A stretch of 64,000 nucleotides of DNA. It comes from JACVRW01 sp963771715. Its GTDB lineage: Bacteria > Actinomycetota > Thermoleophilia > Solirubrobacterales > Thermoleophilaceae. Positions 63,703 through 64,000 of the stretch are shown here, in pieces. The notes under the pieces are model-generated. The model made no database searches. It saw only the letters and a program-made list of their open reading frames with translations, and was not told the origin of the DNA. The stretch spans positions 62,001-126,000 of the forward strand of contig CAVYUQ010000011.1 in NCBI GenBank assembly GCA_963771715.1, written 5' to 3'. Position numbers and translations under genes: made by a program. Position 1 is the stretch's first letter, and every line of letters starts with the position of its first letter.

Positions 63703-64000
63703 GCGCTCGCTTGCGCCCTTGCGTTGTCCACGAAGCCGCGCACGTCGGCGGCCGGCTCCGAGTAGGCGTCGCCGAGCGCCTTCTCCACGGCGCCCATGTA
63801 CTCGGTCGCCCAGCTCGGGAAGTCGTAGTCGATCGACCTCAGGAACTCGAGCGTCGCCGCCAGGCGGATGTCGGCGATCGAGGGCGAGTCGCCACCGATA
63901 AATGTCCGGCCCTCCAGAAAGAAGGCGTGGTAGGCCTCGAGCGGCTCGGCCAGCGCGGCCTCGGCGTCCTGCTGGGCCTTCGCCTTCACGTCCTCGCCGG
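63699..64000 (-). CDS. Glutathione S-transferase-like protein, C-terminal part (5' partial)
   Basis: About 100 residues enter from the right edge and end at 63699. The helical GST C-terminal domain pattern is visible: FFLEGRTFIGGDSPSIADIRLAATLEFLRSIDYDFPSW, with the N-capping S/D motif in PSIADI. The thioredoxin-like N-terminal domain lies outside the window. In actinobacteria the thiol could be mycothiol rather than glutathione. Confidence 0.75.
   Translation of the reverse strand, partial: GEDVKAKAQQDAEAALAEPLEAYHAFFLEGRTFIGGDSPSIADIRLAATLEFLRSIDYDFPSWATEYMGAVEKALGDAYSEPAADVRGFVDNARAQASA

Overview
This is a high-GC, gene-dense chromosomal window that I would place in Actinomycetota, most likely class Thermoleophilia (Solirubrobacterales or a close relative). 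The reasons are an actinobacterial-type integration host factor (mIHF) next to gmk-rpoZ-coaBC, gene blocks in actinobacterial order (yebC-ruvCAB-secDF-recJ-rel, pyr-mIHF-gmk-rpoZ, rimP-nusA-infB-rbfA-truB-ribF), long secreted Ala/Gly/Thr-rich proteins including one with a PxKF-type C-terminal domain, and many start codons that sit 6-10 bases behind a TANNNT box as in leaderless transcripts. No phage, insertion sequence, CRISPR array or rRNA was seen; there is one tRNA (Arg-CCG).

Layout. 1-5180: two small secreted proteins, a truncated large secreted-protein pseudogene, yebC and a DoxX-like gene. 5337-13929: Holliday-junction genes ruvC-ruvA-ruvB, a zinc-ribbon/PAS protein, a fused secDF, a small membrane protein and recJ. 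13935-24483: a secreted protein, a membrane HD-GYP protein, the (p)ppGpp enzyme Rel, and a giant secreted protein with ten nearly identical 92-93-residue Ig-like repeats. 24506-29034 (mostly minus strand): lipid kinase, MBL hydrolase, phosphomannomutase and CorA. 29093-31760: SAM-I riboswitch, a threonine-synthase-family gene, a MoaD/CysO-like sulfur carrier and a sugar-nucleotide epimerase. 31757-37773: mixed accessory genes (SemiSWEET, DksA-like, RTX protein, TolB-like protein, tRNA-Arg, a phosphodiesterase, an HTH/nucleotidyltransferase pair with a palindromic operator, RNase Z, YjbR). 37789-47484: PyrR-controlled pyrimidine operon pyrR-pyrB-pyrC-carA-carB-pyrK-pyrD, with an antisense methyltransferase gene wedged between carA and carB. 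47696-53039: mIHF, gmk, rpoZ, coaBC, TPR, YbjN-like, dtd, an aldehyde dehydrogenase. 53070-61429: translation and RNA operon rimP-nusA-ylxR-infB-DUF503-rbfA-nrnA-truB-ribF, headed by a terminator-type leader. 61444-64000: alpha/beta hydrolase, aldo/keto reductase, partial GST.

Three points matter most. First, the SAM-I riboswitch, threonine-synthase-like PLP enzyme and MoaD/CysO-like carrier with a Gly-Gly-Ser tail form a plausible protein-thiocarboxylate route to homocysteine/methionine; this is the best candidate here for an undescribed system, and it is inference. Second, eight single-frame disruptions fall in otherwise intact genes, including recJ, secDF and RNase Z, several at G5 runs; this looks like uncorrected assembly indels and should temper any pseudogene or programmed-frameshift reading. 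Third, stop/start overlaps of the form NTGA are pervasive, and two of them appear to use CTG as the start codon.
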